This document shows, in pieces, positions 5,494 to 7,663 of a DNA stretch of 7,663 nt (position 1 is the stretch's first letter; each line of letters starts with the position of its first letter). The stretch lies in contig DVGD01000101.1 in the NCBI GenBank assembly GCA_018712905.1, forward strand, positions 1-7,663, given 5' to 3'. The notes beneath the pieces were generated by a model. That model was given only the letters and a program-made list of their open reading frames with translations. It was not told where the DNA came from and did not search any database. A program made the position numbers and the translations under genes. This DNA comes from Candidatus Avoscillospira stercoripullorum (GTDB lineage Bacteria > Bacillota > Clostridia > Oscillospirales > Oscillospiraceae).

Positions 5494-6032
5494 AGGGAAT
5501 CCTCCTTCCAGATGGCGGCCTTCAGGGCATTCCTGCCCCGCATCAGCCGGGCACGGATGGCGCCCGGCTCGAGGTGCAAGTCCTTGGCGATTTGCTCGGT
5601 GGTTTGCAAATAGTAGTAATACCGGAGAAAGATTTCGCGATTTGGTTCGCCCATCTGCTCTACGGCCTGCCGCACCATTTCCGCCTGTTCCCGGGCGAGA
5701 TAGTGCTCCTCGGGGGTGTCCGGCGCGATGAGTCCCGGGATTTCATCAAGATCCATGGGCAGAATTTGCTTTTTGCGCAGGAAGCTCTTGGCCATATTGC
5801 GGGCGGTGGTACCGAGATAGGATTTGACCTTGCCGGGCTTGAGGGAATCGGCGTGGTGCCAGATGGCCACAAATACATCCGAGACCAGCTCTTCCACATC
5901 TTCCTCCCGACGGCCTTGGCCGAGAATGCCGCGGATGATGGCTGCGGCGTAGCCATTGTAGCGGCGGATCAGCTGCGCAAGCCCCTCGGGATCCCGCCTG
6001 CGCAGCAGCCTGAGCATGGTCGCTTCATCCAT
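5490..6032 (-). CDS. RNA polymerase ECF-type sigma factor (sigma-70 family)
   Basis: A 180-residue protein with the two-domain ECF layout. Sigma region 2 (about 14-88) contains the DPEGLAQLIRRYNGYAAAIIRGILG helix and the core-binding/-10-recognition segment EDVEELVSDVFVAIWHH (44-60), then KVKSYLGTTARNMAKSFLRKK. Sigma region 4 (about 115-175) contains EPNREIFLRYYYYLQTTEQIAKDLHLEPGAIRARLMRGRNAL, with the helix-turn-helix in the second half. No region 1 or 3 and no C-terminal extension. The reading frame is open further upstream to 6260, but that part crosses the rpmB terminator and has no family similarity; AAGGAG at 6047-6042, 9 nt before the ATG at 6032, settles the start. Its stop overlaps the start of the next gene, a membrane protein that is probably its anti-sigma factor. 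The inducing signal cannot be read from the sequence. Confidence 0.93.
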   Translation of the reverse strand: MDEATMLRLLRRRDPEGLAQLIRRYNGYAAAIIRGILGQGRREEDVEELVSDVFVAIWHHADSLKPGKVKSYLGTTARNMAKSFLRKKQILPMDLDEIPGLIAPDTPEEHYLAREQAEMVRQAVEQMGEPNREIFLRYYYYLQTTEQIAKDLHLEPGAIRARLMRGRNALKAAIWKEDSL

Positions 6033-6076
6033 GTGTTCACGCTCCTTAGAAAAGGAATTAACAGCTGTCATCTTCC

Positions 6077-6104
6077 TAGACGCGGCCTTTCGGGGCGCTG
6101 TTAT
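6077..6104 (-). promoter_or_regulatory. Candidate ECF-type (self-regulated) promoter for the sigma/anti-sigma operon
   Basis: On the minus strand an ATAACAG element (6104-6098) with the AAC core typical of ECF -35 boxes is followed, 17 nt after AAC, by CGTCTA (6082-6077), like the CGTC -10 motif of ECF promoters. The start point would be near 6070, leaving a leader of about 38 nt. No good sigma-A promoter is visible between the rpmB terminator and the gene. Autoregulation is common for ECF operons, but here it is inference. Confidence 0.45.
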
Positions 6105-6132
6105 GGAAGGAAAGCAATTTTCAGGGAAATAG

Positions 6133-6172
6133 TACAAAATCCCCGGATGCGGTTGCATCCGGGGATTTTGTA
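6133..6172 (-). terminator. Intrinsic terminator after rpmB, 18-bp perfect hairpin
   Basis: TACAAAATCCCCGGATGC (6133-6150), a 4-nt loop, and its exact complement at 6155-6172. The A- and T-runs are part of the stem on both sides, so it can work in either direction. It lies 11 bp after the rpmB stop and separates rpmB from the sigma operon on the same strand. Confidence 0.88.
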
Positions 6173-6183
6173 TCGACAGCCAT

Positions 6184-6372
6184 TTAGATGGCGCGCTCGA
6201 CCTTGTTGGAACGAAGGCATCTCGTACAGACGTAAACATGGCGAGGAGTACCGTCAACAATAGCTTTTACGCGCTTGACGTTGGGCTTCCAAGCTCTGTT
6301 GGAACGTCTGTGGGAGTGAGAGACTTTGATACCAAAGGTCACGCCCTTGCCGCAGATATCGCATTTTGCCAC
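6184..6372 (-). CDS. rpmB: 50S ribosomal protein bL28
   Basis: A 62-residue protein with the L28 signature: AKCDICGKGVTFG at the N-terminus, the basic SHSHRRSNRAWKPNVKRVK segment, and VYVCTRCLRSNKV near the C-terminus. Cysteine pairs C4/C7 and C49/C52 mark the zinc-binding form. It is part of the large ribosomal subunit. The frame is open to an ATG at 6447, but that lies upstream of the promoter's predicted start point. The correct start is the GTG at 6372, which gives the conserved length and N-terminus and is preceded at 7 nt by GGAGGT (6385-6380). It is a single-gene unit with its own promoter (6458-6430) and terminator (6133-6172), divergent from hprK. Confidence 0.96.
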   Translation of the reverse strand: MAKCDICGKGVTFGIKVSHSHRRSNRAWKPNVKRVKAIVDGTPRHVYVCTRCLRSNKVERAI

Positions 6373-6429
6373 TTGCTGCACCTCCCTGCCACATAAAGAT
6401 TTTAAGTTCGCGCTGGAACGCGCCTTAGT

Positions 6430-6458
6430 ATGATAGCAGATATCCACAAAAAATGCAA
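6430..6458 (-). promoter_or_regulatory. Sigma-A promoter of rpmB
   Basis: On the minus strand, TTGCAT (6458-6453), 17-bp spacer, TATCAT (6435-6430), with a TG one base upstream of the -10 box (TGCTATCAT, extended -10). The start point would be near 6423, about 50 nt before the GTG start. Confidence 0.8.
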
Positions 6459-6495
6459 GGAAAAGTTTGCGAAAGGACGAAAAATTTTTGACCCG

Positions 6496-6524
6496 TTGCG
6501 AAGCAGGGGAAAAGCGGGTATAAT
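6496..6524 (+). promoter_or_regulatory. Sigma-A promoter of hprK
   Basis: TTGCGA (6496-6501), 17-bp spacer, perfect TATAAT (6519-6524). The start point is predicted at about 6530-6532, right at the GAGGTGA Shine-Dalgarno. The -35 boxes of this and the divergent rpmB promoter are about 37 bp apart. A TTGACC at 6489-6494 is too far away (24 bp) to serve the same -10 box. Confidence 0.8.
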
Positions 6525-6542
6525 GACCGAGAGGTGAGAAAC

Positions 6543-7493
6543 TTGGAGCATATTTACAGCGTTCCTCTCACAAAGCTGGTGGAGGAATTTCATTTAATTC
6601 AGCTCAACAAGGCCGAAGATTTCGACCGCATCGCCATCACCGTAGACGATGTGAGCCGTCCCGGCTTGCAGCTGGCGGGCTTCTTTGACCATTTTGAGCC
6701 CATGCGGCTCCAGGTTCTGGGCAATGTGGAGACCAGCTATCTCCAAAAGCTCAGCAGTGAGCAGCGCGCCATCATCTTCGACCACCTCTTCTCCTATAAA
6801 ATCCCAGCCCTGGTCATCGCCCGGAACTTGGAGCCTTTGCCCGAATGTTTGGAGATGGCCAAGAAGCACGATATTACGGTTCTTCGCAGCCATGAGACCA
6901 CCAGCTACATTGTCTCCAGCCTTATCACGTCCCTCAAGTCCTACCTGGCGCCCCGGATCACCCGCCACGGCGTCCTGGTGGAAATCTACGGCGAGGGCAT
7001 TTTGATCTTTGGCGACAGCGGCATCGGCAAGAGCGAGGCCGCCGTGGAGCTGGTCAAGCGCGGCCACCGTCTGGTGGCGGACGACGCCGTGGAGCTCAAG
7101 CGCATCTCCTCCAACGAGCTCATCGGCGGCGCGCCGGACGTGCTGCGGCACTATATTGAGCTTCGCGGCATTGGCGTCATCAACGTGGCCAAGCTCTTCG
7201 GCATGGGCGCCGTCAAGGACAGCGCCAGCATCGACCTTATCATCAACATCGTCCCTTGGCAGGACGGCGAGATCTACGACCGCCTGGGACTGGAATCGCA
7301 GTATACCGACATTCTGGGCGTGAAGATCCCATCCATCACCGTGCCCGTCACCCCCGGCCGGAACCTGGCCGTGATTTTCGAGGTGGCTGCCATGAACAAC
7401 CGCCAGAAGCGCATGGGCTACAATGCCGCCGTGGAATTCACCGAGCAGCTGAGCAAGTTCTTCCAGCAAAACGCCGAGGCACCGAAATTTTAA
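6543..7493 (+). CDS. hprK: HPr kinase/phosphorylase
   Basis: A 316-residue bifunctional enzyme that phosphorylates and dephosphorylates Ser46 of HPr, linking sugar uptake to carbon catabolite control in Gram-positive bacteria. The N-terminal domain (1 to about 130) starts with HIYSVPLTKLVEEF. The catalytic domain has the conserved His of RHG (residue 142), the Walker A motif GDSGIGKS (157-164), GHRLVADD (174-181) and the HprK signature ELRGIGVINV (206-215), followed by KDSASIDLIINI and the C-terminal VPVTPGRNLAVIFEVAAMN region. All key residues are intact. The frame is open from a GTG at 6534, but that GTG lies within GAGGTGA (6531-6537), a strong Shine-Dalgarno placed correctly for the TTG at 6543, so I choose TTG. 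The GTG start (319 residues) would need near-leaderless translation. Partners HPr and CcpA are not in the window. Confidence 0.95.
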   Translation: MEHIYSVPLTKLVEEFHLIQLNKAEDFDRIAITVDDVSRPGLQLAGFFDHFEPMRLQVLGNVETSYLQKLSSEQRAIIFDHLFSYKIPALVIARNLEPLPECLEMAKKHDITVLRSHETTSYIVSSLITSLKSYLAPRITRHGVLVEIYGEGILIFGDSGIGKSEAAVELVKRGHRLVADDAVELKRISSNELIGGAPDVLRHYIELRGIGVINVAKLFGMGAVKDSASIDLIINIVPWQDGEIYDRLGLESQYTDILGVKIPSITVPVTPGRNLAVIFEVAAMNNRQKRMGYNAAVEFTEQLSKFFQQNAEAPKF

Positions 7494-7505
7494 TCAAAGC
7501 GATCC

Positions 7506-7535
7506 CACTGCTTTCTGCTCCGGCAGAAAGCAGTG
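7506..7535 (+). repeat. Perfect 13-bp inverted repeat after hprK
   Basis: CACTGCTTTCTGC (7506-7518), loop TCCG, GCAGAAAGCAGTG (7523-7535). It begins 13 bp after the hprK stop. No T-run follows directly, so it is not a classic terminator alone, but it may protect the mRNA 3' end or act with the next hairpin. Confidence 0.7.
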
Positions 7536-7539
7536 AGAC

Positions 7540-7566
7540 TGTCAAAAAAGCGTTGCTTTTTTGACA
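7540..7566 (+). terminator. Hairpin with A/T-rich arms, likely terminator of hprK
   Basis: TGTCAAAAAAGC (7540-7551), loop GTT, GCTTTTTTGACA (7555-7566), a 12-bp perfect stem. The T-run lies inside the right arm rather than after it, so the fit to a standard terminator is incomplete; the symmetric form could act in both directions. Confidence 0.5.
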
Positions 7567-7573
7567 AAGGGGA

Positions 7574-7632
7574 TTGCACCCCAAAAGGTTCTCGGTTTTC
7601 TTCGAAAAGCTGTCGAACCTTTTAGGGTGTAA
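7574..7632. repeat. Long imperfect inverted repeat at the window end
   Basis: Positions 7574-7591 pair with 7615-7632 (CACCC/GGGTG and AAAAGGTTC/GAACCTTTT, with one C-A mismatch and one G-U pair in 18 positions). The 23-nt interior can itself fold around GTTTTC-TTC-GAAAA. I see no credible gene between 7494 and 7663. It could be a mobile miniature element or a structured RNA; the window ends too soon to tell. Confidence 0.55.
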
Positions 7633-7663
7633 AGTGCGATTTCCGATGCGCATGTCCCCGGAA

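Noticed and set aside
6033..6260. N-terminal extension of the sigma factor up to 6260
   Set aside because: It would run through the rpmB terminator and start inside rpmB; the AAGGAG site and the family N-terminus support the ATG at 6032.
6594..7469. 291-codon open frame on the minus strand opposite hprK
   Set aside because: Antisense to intact hprK, whose motifs are complete; composition is shadow-like.

Overview
This window looks like a chromosomal stretch of a GC-rich, Gram-positive anaerobe of the class Clostridia, probably near Oscillospiraceae/Ruminococcaceae. The evidence is gene content (HPr kinase/phosphorylase, four-cysteine L28 and L32, a der-plsY-gpsA cluster, an ECF sigma/membrane anti-sigma pair), strong Shine-Dalgarno sites, and intergenic hairpin repeats of a style I associate with gut Clostridia. 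The placement is inference; no 16S or other marker is present.

Layout. (1) 1-843, plus strand: a consensus sigma-A promoter, a DUF177/YceD-family gene, rpmF (ribosomal protein bL32) and an intrinsic terminator. (2) 884-3971, plus strand: a hairpin repeat, then der (ribosome-assembly GTPase), plsY (glycerol-3-phosphate acyltransferase) and gpsA (glycerol-3-phosphate dehydrogenase), ended by a hairpin that can stop transcription from both sides. GpsA makes the glycerol-3-phosphate that PlsY acylates in the first step of phospholipid synthesis, and the two genes are 3 bp apart. (3) 3972-4348: no gene; a dense island of palindromic repeats between convergent transcription units. (4) 6104-4339, minus strand: an ECF sigma factor and a single-pass membrane protein, probably its anti-sigma factor, with ATGA-overlapping genes and a candidate self-regulated ECF promoter. 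(5) 6458-6133, minus strand: rpmB (bL28) from a GTG start, with its own promoter and an 18-bp perfect terminator hairpin. (6) 6496-7493, plus strand: hprK, divergent from rpmB, with a promoter that predicts a leader of only about 12 nt. (7) 7494-7663: no gene seen, but three consecutive inverted repeats.

Most of the window is ordinary housekeeping sequence. I do not see a clearly new biological system. The items most worth a second look are the family of short hairpins that share a GTAGGG-type left flank but have different, self-complementary stem cores (six copies, one supplying the stop codon of the anti-sigma gene), the pair of inverted two-hairpin modules next to them, the uncharacterised extracytoplasmic domain of the anti-sigma protein, and the very short hprK leader.
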